Source of the DNA: Vibrio owensii CAIM 1854 = LMG 25443
Lineage (GTDB): Bacteria > Pseudomonadota > Gammaproteobacteria > Enterobacterales > Vibrionaceae
Assembly (NCBI RefSeq): GCF_000817815.1
Contig: NZ_JPRD01000050.1
Location: 1-40,384 of the forward strand
DNA length: 40,384 nt
Direction: 5' to 3'
Below the pieces are notes generated by a model. It did no database searches. It had not been told where the DNA came from and saw only the letters and a program-made list of their open reading frames with translations. Position 1 is the first letter of the stretch; each line of letters starts with the position of its first letter. Positions 14,309 to 22,441 of this stretch are shown here, one piece after another. A program made the position numbers and the translations under genes.

Positions 14309-16387
14309 ATGGTGAATGACGTAGAATTTAAATTTGAAGTGCCAGGGTGTGGGCACGAGTTTCGAGTAGAAAGCTTTCAAGTGAATGAAGAGCTTTCGAA
14401 GCCTTTTCACATCAGTCTCTCATTACTTTCACTTGATCCAGATATCTCTTTTGATGCTCTCATTCGTAAAGCGGGCACGCTGACTCTTTATGGACAGGGT
14501 GTCGGTGCTGCGCGCGTATTCAACGGCGTAGTAAACGAAGTTCGTTACCTAGGTACGGGGCGTCGTTTTTCTCGCTATCAATTGGTTTTGGTTCCTCAAG
14601 CTTGGTTCTTATCTCAGCGCCAAGATTGTCGCATTTTCCAACAAAAGTCAGCGCAAGATATCATCACTGAAGTGTTAGATGATGGAGCGGTCACTGATTA
14701 CCGATTTGAAGTCTCGGGTACTTACCCTCCAAAAGAGTACGTTCTGCAATATCGTGAATCTGACTTGCACTTCGTTCAACGAATGATGGCAGAGCACGGT
14801 ATGTGGTATTACTTTGACCATACCGATTCAAACCACACCATGGTGATTGTTGATAGTAACGATGCCATCACGCCTTTGGTGAGCTCACCAATCAATGCAT
14901 CATACATCGGGCCCATTGTGTTCCACGCTGACGGCGGCGGTGTTGCCGATCGCGAGCATATCTCTGACCTAGAGCTTGTTAACCGCGTTCGAACTGGTCA
15001 GGTTACGTACACGGATTACAACTACGAGCAGCCAAAGATCCCGCAAGAGATGACGCACGCGGGTGACCTTGACCAAGATTTGAAGCAGTTTGATTACCCA
15101 GGTCGTTATGTTGATCCTGCAATGGGGCAGGTGAGAACGACGGAATGGATGTCTGAGCACATTGTGGACAACCAACAAGTGGAAGCAAGCAGTGACGTAA
15201 TGCGTTTGGCGTCTGGTTACAGCTTCAATATCGGTGAGCATCCTCGTTCAGAAATTAACCGTGATTACATCATGCTGTCCGTCATGCATACTGGGCAAGA
15301 TCCACAAGTGCATGAAGACGAAACCAGTGGGATGCCGACTACCTACTACAACCAGTTTTCTTGTATTCCACGCGATGTGGTATTCAAAGCACCAAAAATG
15401 GCTGCGCCACTTGTTGACGGCCCGCAAACTGCTGTTGTGGTTGGCCCGGCAGGCGAAGAGATCTACACCGATAAGCTTGGACGAATCAAAGTTCAGTTCC
15501 ATTGGGATCGCTATGGCGATAATGATGAACATGCGAGTTGTTGGATTCGTGTAAGCCAATCTATGGCGGCTCCTACTTGGGGTGCGGTTTATTTACCACG
15601 TATTGGCCATGAAGTGGTAGTGACCTTCCTTGAAGGGGATCCAGACCGTCCACTAGTGACTGGCGCGGTTTATAACGGCCTACATTTCCCTCCGTACTCG
15701 TTACCAGAGAACAAAACGCGTACCACGTTCCGTACTCAAACGCACAAAGGCACTGGTTATAACGAGCTGAGCTTTGAGGACGAAGCGAACCAAGAAGAAG
15801 TCTACATTCACGCTCAAAAAGACATGTCGACGAAAGTACTCAACAACCGTTACCGAGACATCGGTCAGGATGAGTTCTTAAAGGTAGCGCGTCATCAAAC
15901 TAACGAAGTGCACGGTGATCACAAAGAAACTATTGATGGTCACAAGACAACACAAGTAAACAGCACCTTTACGGAAACCGTAGAGCAAGACGTCACTGTT
16001 ACTTACAACGCCAACGAAACTCAGTATGTGAAAAACAATTCTGATTTAGAGATTGGTGATAACCGCACGACCAAGATTGGCAAGAATGATGATCTGGATG
16101 TGGGTGAAAACAGCAACTTAACCGTTGGTGCATCGAAGAGCTCAGACATTGGTGCGGATGATAACCAAACTGTTGGCGGCAACTTAACCGTGTCGGTGAA
16201 AGGTAATACGTCATACAAAGCCGATGGCGCAACGCAAATCATCAGTGGTGACAAGATTGTGCTGAAAACTGGCGGTTCTTCATTAGTGATGAACAGTGAC
16301 GGTTCAATCAAGCTATCTGGTTCTTCAATCACCATTGAAGGTAGCGATAAAGTCGTCGTGAAAGGTGGTAACGTAGCGATTAACTAA
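14309..16387 (+). CDS. vgrG: VgrG spike protein (TssI)
   Basis: The start is ATG 14309 with AGG 8 bp upstream; a TTG 18 bp earlier was rejected. The protein has 692 residues. Residues 1-370 are the gp27-like hub domain (VPGCGHEFRVESFQVNEELS...). About 379-456 is the gp5 OB-fold with 'DKLGRIKVQFHWDRYG' and 'VVVTFLEGDPDRPLVTGAVYN'. About 515-640 is a beta-helix rich in short NxT/DxG repeats, and the C-terminus ends VVVKGGNVAIN. There is no extra catalytic extension, so this is a structural or carrier VgrG rather than an evolved one. It trimerises at the tip of the Hcp tube. It overlaps the next gene by one base, which suggests that the DUF6484 partner is made with it. Confidence 0.96.
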   Translation: MVNDVEFKFEVPGCGHEFRVESFQVNEELSKPFHISLSLLSLDPDISFDALIRKAGTLTLYGQGVGAARVFNGVVNEVRYLGTGRRFSRYQLVLVPQAWFLSQRQDCRIFQQKSAQDIITEVLDDGAVTDYRFEVSGTYPPKEYVLQYRESDLHFVQRMMAEHGMWYYFDHTDSNHTMVIVDSNDAITPLVSSPINASYIGPIVFHADGGGVADREHISDLELVNRVRTGQVTYTDYNYEQPKIPQEMTHAGDLDQDLKQFDYPGRYVDPAMGQVRTTEWMSEHIVDNQQVEASSDVMRLASGYSFNIGEHPRSEINRDYIMLSVMHTGQDPQVHEDETSGMPTTYYNQFSCIPRDVVFKAPKMAAPLVDGPQTAVVVGPAGEEIYTDKLGRIKVQFHWDRYGDNDEHASCWIRVSQSMAAPTWGAVYLPRIGHEVVVTFLEGDPDRPLVTGAVYNGLHFPPYSLPENKTRTTFRTQTHKGTGYNELSFEDEANQEEVYIHAQKDMSTKVLNNRYRDIGQDEFLKVARHQTNEVHGDHKETIDGHKTTQVNSTFTETVEQDVTVTYNANETQYVKNNSDLEIGDNRTTKIGKNDDLDVGENSNLTVGASKSSDIGADDNQTVGGNLTVSVKGNTSYKADGATQIISGDKIVLKTGGSSLVMNSDGSIKLSGSSITIEGSDKVVVKGGNVAIN

Positions 16388-16872
16388 TGATGGAAAAACA
16401 ACCTCTTATTACTGAAACCATCACGAAGCAGCAAGCCGATTCACCGGCTTGCTTTTCGCGTTTTGGAACCATAGTCGCCATAAACGAATCAACGGGCAGT
16501 GTCCGCGTTGATTTTGATGGCAACCCATTTAACCAACCACTTACCGCAAGGTTAGGGCGTGGATTTCGTTGCTCTGAACTGCAAATGGCTATCGATAATC
16601 GATTAAGTTGTCGAATCGAATTTTTGAACGACGACTTAAGCTTGCCTCTTGTGACGGACATTTTCTTCTCCATTCTGGATGACTCTGATGAGTTTGTACT
16701 GCGAGCGAAGAAGATGGTTATCGAGACAGAGCAAGAACTGATCGTCAGAAGTGGTGAGACAGAAACTCGCTACAGCGGGCGTGATGGCCGAATTACCACT
16801 AAAGCGAAATACGTCACTTCTCAAGCAGAGAAAGCACAAAAAATTCAAGGCGGAACGATCGCAATTAACTAG
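16387..16872 (+). CDS. DUF6484-type T6SS-associated protein
   Basis: The protein is 161 residues and its ATG overlaps the vgrG stop (TAATG). Residues 25-75 follow the DUF6484 pattern: 'RFGTIVAINESTGSVRVDFDGNPFNQPLTARL'. Such domains are found in T6SS clusters beside vgrG. The C-terminal part ends with 'SGRDGRITTKAKYVTSQ', then QGGTIAIN. This is strikingly like the VgrG C-terminal tail (ending GGNVAIN), so it may share a beta-helix-like cap. It probably associates with the spike or with cargo loading; the precise role is unknown. ATG-ATG at the start leaves a one-codon ambiguity. Translational coupling to vgrG is inferred from the overlap. Confidence 0.75.
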   Translation: MMEKQPLITETITKQQADSPACFSRFGTIVAINESTGSVRVDFDGNPFNQPLTARLGRGFRCSELQMAIDNRLSCRIEFLNDDLSLPLVTDIFFSILDDSDEFVLRAKKMVIETEQELIVRSGETETRYSGRDGRITTKAKYVTSQAEKAQKIQGGTIAIN

Positions 16873-16937
16873 TTAGCTCGTTTTAACTCTTTATCTCGTG
16901 GTAACGAATTGACTAGCCACTCGAGTTAACTAATTGC
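16861..16937. repeat. Imperfect inverted repeat after the DUF6484 gene
   Basis: GCAATTA-acta-GTTAgCTCG (16861-16880) and CGAGTTAACTAATTGC (16922-16937) are complementary apart from a 4-base insertion and one base. They could form a stem-loop spanning the 100-bp gap between two genes. No T-run follows. Confidence 0.35.
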
Positions 16938-16972
16938 AATCGCGTTATCGCACGCTAAAAACGGATAAGTAG

Positions 16973-18292
16973 ATGCGACAAAGAATCGGTGTCGAGCACC
17001 TAAAGGCACCAATAACCAATCAAGAAGTCGAAGGCGCGTTAGCAAGAGCTGAGCGTGCTGTGAACGACCTTTCCCAATTACCGCCAACTTGGCTGAGCTT
17101 TTGTAATGAAAAGCTGTCTATTGCTTCTGAAAGCATCGGATTTTTAATCAAGCAGCGAATTCAAATTCACAAGCGGGGCTATCCAAGTCGTGAGTTGGAG
17201 TATCTCAAACTGATTGAGCGTCAAATTGAAGAGCTCAAGCAGGTCTACTTGTCGTTTTATCGATTAGCACCGGGCTTGATTCATCAATTAAGAGGCCAGG
17301 AGCCGGAAATTTACGGCTGGTTGATGCTTCAGGGTGAATTGGGCTCTGAGTTGGATAATCTTTTATGTGGATTGAGTTTACTCGAGGCGTTAGATACTAA
17401 AACGGCTATGGTCATTGTCACGCAATCTCCAGTTGAACACATTGATAGCGTGATGTCTGAACTCATCGAGGGCGAAGCACAATCCAGTACGTTGTACTTT
17501 GAGTGCTTGCGTCTGCGTCAAGCTTTAAGTGTTGCGTTAATTAAACGTTGGCATAAAGCGGAAGTTATTCGTTCTAATATCGCGCTACCTCTACTGGCAT
17601 TACAAGATGTGGAAGAGGGGATTGAATGGATTAATGACAATGCGAACTCTGAACAATATCTGTTTGAACGATTGATCACTAAACGCGACAGAGGCACCTG
17701 GTTCCGTCAGTGTTTTGGTATTGAGCCGAGTGATTTGCCTTCTGATCAAGTGCTGACTTTCGCGAAGCTATTAGAACTCAAAGAGTTTGAGGCGTTTGAT
17801 ATCTCTTCGTCATTAGCCCCCGTTGATTTTGCTCTGAGTGGCGATTGGAAGTTAGTGCCAGAAATCATCGAGCACTTGGAAACTCTGGAAGAAGATGACG
17901 GTGAAACTTGGATTCAAGCTTTGTATGTGGTTTACGGAAAGCTTCTACCCCTGACTCCTGAAGACGTTGGTGTTGAATATGAGTGGGAAGAGATCGTCGA
18001 CCTGCTCAATGAATGGGTGGAAGATGAAAAACACGTCCAAAATCTACCAAGCCGCTTGGGGTACGCATTGAGCTTCGAGTCTACTTTGGCAGCGATGCAA
18101 GATCCCAACGTTGATGTGTTGTTCCGCGATTGGTTATGGCGCCAAATCTGCATTCAATCCAGAGCGTACGTACCTTGGGATATGGCGATGCCGATACATC
18201 AGCAAGACTGGAACTTCAACAATTTAAAGGCCGCACCTTCTGCGAGCGAACGATTCAACTTAAGGAATAGCAATGCAGTTATGGGATATTGA
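16973..18292 (+). CDS. Unnamed 439-aa T6SS accessory protein
   Basis: I do not recognise a named family. The protein is soluble, with no signal peptide or membrane segment, and is almost wholly helical with leucine-rich amphipathic segments suggestive of HEAT-like repeats. Acidic stretches such as HLETLEEDDGETW and 'EWEEIVDLLNEWVEDEKH' occur towards the C-terminus. The ribosome site is weak (GGATAAG). It sits between the DUF6484 and DUF2169 genes, overlapping the latter by 20 bp, and so belongs to the vgrG-linked accessory block. By position it may help load or chaperone cargo; that is inference only. Confidence 0.8.
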   Translation: MRQRIGVEHLKAPITNQEVEGALARAERAVNDLSQLPPTWLSFCNEKLSIASESIGFLIKQRIQIHKRGYPSRELEYLKLIERQIEELKQVYLSFYRLAPGLIHQLRGQEPEIYGWLMLQGELGSELDNLLCGLSLLEALDTKTAMVIVTQSPVEHIDSVMSELIEGEAQSSTLYFECLRLRQALSVALIKRWHKAEVIRSNIALPLLALQDVEEGIEWINDNANSEQYLFERLITKRDRGTWFRQCFGIEPSDLPSDQVLTFAKLLELKEFEAFDISSSLAPVDFALSGDWKLVPEIIEHLETLEEDDGETWIQALYVVYGKLLPLTPEDVGVEYEWEEIVDLLNEWVEDEKHVQNLPSRLGYALSFESTLAAMQDPNVDVLFRDWLWRQICIQSRAYVPWDMAMPIHQQDWNFNNLKAAPSASERFNLRNSNAVMGY

Positions 18293-19265
18293 AGCGCACC
18301 CTGAGCTATCACTTAAAGGTCGTTTTCAACGTGACGAAAACGGCGATGAAGTGTGGGTTGTGGTCGCTAAACGTACTTGGCAATTCGATGGTGTGGTCTG
18401 GCACGAATTAGGTGAAAGCGAAATCTTCGATGACCCCCAATATTTGGGCGAAGAAGGCTTCTCTGCGATGAAAGTCGACCACGAGTTCGCGTATACCAAA
18501 GCCAACACAGATGTGCTTGTTTACGGTAAAGCGCGCAGTTACGCGAAAAAGCCAGTGACATACCAAGAGTGTCGCGTGTTGATTGATGGCCACATTGATA
18601 AAACCCTGGCGATACATGGTGAACGTGTTTGGGTTGAACATGGTGGCAGTATCACGCTCAGTAAGCCTATTCCTTTTATTGAAAAAGACATTGATTACAC
18701 CTGTGCAATTGGTGGTGATTTACGTAACCGAGTCGGTGGCGGGGTTGCCGATTCCAACAACGAACTGCTCGAACAGAAAGTACCCTCGGTTTTCTACCCG
18801 AGAGAAGAGTGGAGTTCTACTTCGAAAAACCTTCGCGTAGCGGGCTTTGGTCCTGTTCCTCCTTTCTTTGAATCGCGCCAAAAACTGGCGGGGACATTTG
18901 ATGAGGATTGGATTGAAAATCGCAAGCCAATGTTACCGCTCGACTTTGATAAGCGGTTCTTCCAAAGCGCGCCTGTTGACCAACAATGCAAAGGCTTTCT
19001 TCATGGTGGTGAGCGCTTGATGATGAGTGGTTTCTGTCATGATGACACGCTTTCATTCCGAGTTCCTAAAGAGAAATATCGCGCAATCGCGACGTTCAAA
19101 GACAACAGCTACCAAGCCGATATGGCGATGTACACCTTGTTCGTGGATGCTGAAAAGAAAACCATATCAATCAGTTACACCGCGGCGTTTCCTTGTCAGG
19201 GTAAAGAGCATTTGTTGGTGTCGACATCAATCACTAAGTTGGAAGAGGTAAGCGAGCATGCATAA
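18273..19265 (+). CDS. DUF2169 family T6SS accessory protein
   Basis: The protein has 330 residues. Its N-terminus follows the DUF2169 pattern: 'RDENGDEVWVVVAKRTW', 'EFAYTKANTDVLVYGKARSY', 'ECRVLIDGHIDKTLAIHGER', and later 'RNRVGGGVADSNN', 'PLDFDKRFFQSAP' and DQQCKGFLHGGERLMMSG. DUF2169 proteins are common in T6SS loci beside effectors and VgrG and are thought to act as adaptors or chaperones in cargo delivery. The start lies 20 bp inside the previous gene and the end overlaps the next by 8 bp, so the three are tightly coupled. It is cytoplasmic. No effector with a PAAR or pentapeptide domain is adjacent, which is the more usual setting. Confidence 0.85.
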   Translation: MQLWDIEAHPELSLKGRFQRDENGDEVWVVVAKRTWQFDGVVWHELGESEIFDDPQYLGEEGFSAMKVDHEFAYTKANTDVLVYGKARSYAKKPVTYQECRVLIDGHIDKTLAIHGERVWVEHGGSITLSKPIPFIEKDIDYTCAIGGDLRNRVGGGVADSNNELLEQKVPSVFYPREEWSSTSKNLRVAGFGPVPPFFESRQKLAGTFDEDWIENRKPMLPLDFDKRFFQSAPVDQQCKGFLHGGERLMMSGFCHDDTLSFRVPKEKYRAIATFKDNSYQADMAMYTLFVDAEKKTISISYTAAFPCQGKEHLLVSTSITKLEEVSEHA

Positions 19266-20202
19266 TTCAACAGGCCGTTACGTGCTAGGGATGGAAGTGA
19301 TGACACCTACTGGCATGAATTTGGATATCGCAACCAGTGTCGCAAACGCTGATTTAGCGAGATTTGATCAAGTGGTTGGTAAAGACGGCATTGAGCGTTT
19401 CACGTTTGCCAAAATCGAGTACACAAAAGAGAACGAGTTATTTGAAAAAACGTGCGAATTAACTGCAAATTTACTGAATTCCTTGCTTGTGCAGTTACCT
19501 CGTTCTTTGAAGCCGATTCCATTACTTATTGCTGTGCCAACGACAATTTCATTAGTAAAGATGCAAGAATGGCTTGGTGAAAGTGACTATTCTGACTTTC
19601 TTTCTGTGGTCGAAGCAGTGCATGCCAGTGGGCCTAGCTTCGTGCTACAGGCTATGAAGTCTTTGGATAAATACGATGCCATGATGTGTATTAGCGTCGA
19701 TTCTATGGTGGATACGATGCAAGCGCTCATCGATGATGCCATGGTTATGAGTACCAATAATCCGTGGGGCATTATTCCGAGTGAGGGAGGGGCTGGCTTA
19801 ATTCTCTGCCGAAGAAATACGGTAGAAACATTGAAACTTAAACCTCAAGCGCAGCTTGGCTATATTGATACGGAATTAAATACGTCAGACCGAAGAGGCA
19901 TGTTTCGCCTTGTTCAGCGCGCGAGTAAAAAGCTCGATTCATTTGGTGAAGTGTATTCCGATATGACGAATCTCCGTATGCACACGGAAGATTACGGCTT
20001 TGCATTGGGGGCCAAAGCAGAACGTTTCACCAATCCAGAACAGCCGCAGCTTATCAATGAGTTATGGGGCACGATGGGCAGTAGTTCTTCACTCGCTTTG
20101 ATTGGATTTACGGTTAAAAATCATCATTTTAACCAACCTGCATCGCTATTAATGTTTGATTTTAATGGTGATAAAGGGCTACTTCAATTACTGGCGTGCT
20201 AG
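19258..20202 (+). CDS. Thiolase-fold (ketosynthase-like) T6SS accessory protein
   Basis: The protein has 314 residues. The middle resembles the T6SS-associated 'beta-ketoacyl synthase N-terminal-like' proteins: 'VVEAVHASGPSFVLQAMKSL', then 'MMCISVDSMVDTMQALI', then 'WGIIPSEGGAGLILCRR', which matches the GEGAAxLVL strand of ketosynthases. The usual TACSS nucleophile motif is absent, so it is probably a pseudo-enzyme or binding protein. It overlaps the DUF2169 gene by 8 bp (ATGCATAA) and closes the block that began with hcp. Homologues commonly sit next to DUF2169 genes in T6SS loci. Its role is not established; involvement in cargo or assembly is inferred from neighbours. Confidence 0.7.
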   Translation: MHNSTGRYVLGMEVMTPTGMNLDIATSVANADLARFDQVVGKDGIERFTFAKIEYTKENELFEKTCELTANLLNSLLVQLPRSLKPIPLLIAVPTTISLVKMQEWLGESDYSDFLSVVEAVHASGPSFVLQAMKSLDKYDAMMCISVDSMVDTMQALIDDAMVMSTNNPWGIIPSEGGAGLILCRRNTVETLKLKPQAQLGYIDTELNTSDRRGMFRLVQRASKKLDSFGEVYSDMTNLRMHTEDYGFALGAKAERFTNPEQPQLINELWGTMGSSSSLALIGFTVKNHHFNQPASLLMFDFNGDKGLLQLLAC

Positions 20203-20251
20203 TACAAAACAACACGCAAAACCTTATTAAAATGCTCTCATAATCTCGGCA

Positions 20252-20366
20252 TGGTATTTAATCGATGAAAACAACATAACTTATGTAGTGAAAGCGTAAG
20301 TCAAAGAGTCTAATAACTTAGTAATTATAACTAAAGTAATAGCGTTACTGTTCGTTTTAAATACCA
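20252..20366 (+). promoter_or_regulatory. Inverted-repeat leader before the kinase gene
   Basis: TGGTATTTAA (20252-20261) and TTAAATACCA (20357-20366) are perfectly complementary and enclose 95 bp with small internal hairpins such as GTAA/TTAC near 20336. The right arm ends 14 bp before the kinase ATG. It may be a structured leader or a regulator dyad. No convincing sigma-54 signature lies here. Confidence 0.4.
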
Positions 20367-20380
20367 GCCTTGAAACAAGG

Positions 20381-22441
20381 ATGTTTCAGCAAATATTATT
20401 TCGGCCTAATGATATTTGTTCGATAAAAGAGTGCAAAGTGTCTGATAAGCAGGGAGCAGCCAAAGGATATATTGATCAATTGGTTGTCAAAGCCATTGAG
20501 AAAAAGAAACAGAACGAGCAAAGGTTGGCGCAGAAAAATAAGCCAAAGCTTGAGTACGTGCTTTTTTCACAATTTGATGTTCTAGACACGCTGCCATCGA
20601 AAAATGGTAGAACTACGGTTTACCATCTCGCCAAAAAAGGCCAACCAGAAAAACAAATCTGCTGTAAAGTCGTCAACGAAGATGCGCCAGACATTGCCAA
20701 TAAGATGTTGGTCAATGAGGCAAGCAGATTAGAACTTTCTCAACATCCTAGCGTTGCGGATTTCATTAAAATCGGTAACGAATTTGAACGCCCATACTTA
20801 ATGTACGAGTGGATTCAAGGCGAATCACTCGCAGAAAAGATGGAGCGTCACTCTTCTAAAGGTTTCCGTCACGACCATATTGCTTGGCTAGTTTACCAAC
20901 TCGCAGGTGCGCTGGAATTTATGCACACCCGAGGTATCTGTCATCTTGATATCAAACCATCAAATGTTTTGGTGAGCGAAGGCGACTACGTCAAGCTCAT
21001 CGACTTTGGTGCGGCTCGCTATATTGGTGAGACAGAATCTCATGCTGAGGCAAGTTTAAGTTACGCTTCACCTCTTTATCTTGAGACAGGTACTACCGAG
21101 CCACAAGACGATGTTTATTCACTTGCATTACTGACGGGCCATTTATTTATTGGTTCGATCTTTGGTGACGCTTGGCACAAGCAATTAAAAGATCGCAAAC
21201 GTCCGGCATTAATTCCAAACCATATTTGGAAGCTGCTTAAGCAAGTGATTAATAACCCAAGAGGGCATGGCTACACAGCGATTTCATTTGCACAGCAACT
21301 TGCACGCATTGACACTCAATCTATTGATTCACAGTCGAATGCGCCGATTTTTAGCAGCTTGCGTAATGCCGACTTATTGCTGACGCATTGTAAACCACAA
21401 GACAAATCCGGCTACGGTCGCTTTAAAGTGCTCGAAGCTAGCTTGGTATTGAGCGTGATGGCAATTACAGGCCATTACTTATATGAACAAAACCAGCCTG
21501 AGTGGAAAACGATTGTGAAGTCGGAACCGACAATTTCACAAAACGAAACTCCTTTGGCGAGTACGATCAAACCAGCACAAACCGCTTCTTTCTTGGCTCA
21601 GCCTCCTTGGGCTATCGAGCAGGCGCTCAATGATATGGAAAAAGACGTCATGTCGACGGCACCTTATCGTGAAGCCTACCAAGTGCAGCAAATGAAACTG
21701 TCTAAGCTGTACAAAAATAATCAGGCGCAATTGACCTCTTATCAAGCTCTAGCGGATGACTTACCGAAGACGCTAGTAGATTTGCGTAAAGAGTTGGTGA
21801 CGTTACGAGAAAAATTGGTCGATGATGGTGCTTTATTCCCATACGCAGACAAAACCTTAACCAAAGTGATGGCAGGTTTGAATGTCGCGTCGGTTGATTC
21901 GATGAAAATCTCTGCGGTTGCGGGAAGCAAAGACGAGCAGATTGCTAATCTAATCCTTGATGGTGAAACTAAGTTGGCTGACGAAGAGATGAAAGCGGCT
22001 TGGTTGTTAAATCAATCGGAAGCCTACTTCTACAGTCAAGTGTTGCCAAACAAGGTCATGGCAAACATCAACGAGTCTATCGAGCAGCACGCAAAAGATC
22101 ACTACTACACCAAAGCCATTGAAGAGGCGAAGGCCGCTAAGACTTATTTTGGTAACACGCCAGCGCTGAACAAAAAGGTCAAAGATCTGATTGTTGCTCG
22201 TAGCGAATACATTCTATTTAGCACCGTGACTGAGCAATCGGTGTTTGATAAGCAAAAATTGCACGATTCACTGGCTGACCTTGAGCAAAACGCGCCGAAG
22301 AAGTTTAGTGAAATTACCGATCTGCTTGAGAGCATGGCTACGGATTCAATTGATAAAAGTCATCAACTTTCTCGCCCAGCACGTGGTGCAATCGCCGTTG
22401 AACGCGCTCTGAGAGATTATCTAGCAGAGGGGAGAGGCTAA
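20381..22441 (+). CDS. PpkA-like membrane Ser/Thr protein kinase of the T6SS
   Basis: The protein has 686 residues. The kinase domain spans about 65-310, with the ATP-binding lysine in ICCKVV (K96), catalytic loop HLDIKPSN (188-195) and metal-binding DFG (208-210), so it should be active. A single membrane helix (about 352-368) follows, then a helical periplasmic region to the end. This topology fits the kinase that phosphorylates the FHA protein to trigger assembly in other systems; an FHA gene is at 35837. No PppA-type phosphatase is in the window. The AAGG directly touching the ATG leaves almost no spacing, so the start could be elsewhere, though none is clearly better. It overlaps tssA by one base. 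Confidence 0.9.
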   Translation: MFQQILFRPNDICSIKECKVSDKQGAAKGYIDQLVVKAIEKKKQNEQRLAQKNKPKLEYVLFSQFDVLDTLPSKNGRTTVYHLAKKGQPEKQICCKVVNEDAPDIANKMLVNEASRLELSQHPSVADFIKIGNEFERPYLMYEWIQGESLAEKMERHSSKGFRHDHIAWLVYQLAGALEFMHTRGICHLDIKPSNVLVSEGDYVKLIDFGAARYIGETESHAEASLSYASPLYLETGTTEPQDDVYSLALLTGHLFIGSIFGDAWHKQLKDRKRPALIPNHIWKLLKQVINNPRGHGYTAISFAQQLARIDTQSIDSQSNAPIFSSLRNADLLLTHCKPQDKSGYGRFKVLEASLVLSVMAITGHYLYEQNQPEWKTIVKSEPTISQNETPLASTIKPAQTASFLAQPPWAIEQALNDMEKDVMSTAPYREAYQVQQMKLSKLYKNNQAQLTSYQALADDLPKTLVDLRKELVTLREKLVDDGALFPYADKTLTKVMAGLNVASVDSMKISAVAGSKDEQIANLILDGETKLADEEMKAAWLLNQSEAYFYSQVLPNKVMANINESIEQHAKDHYYTKAIEEAKAAKTYFGNTPALNKKVKDLIVARSEYILFSTVTEQSVFDKQKLHDSLADLEQNAPKKFSEITDLLESMATDSIDKSHQLSRPARGAIAVERALRDYLAEGRG

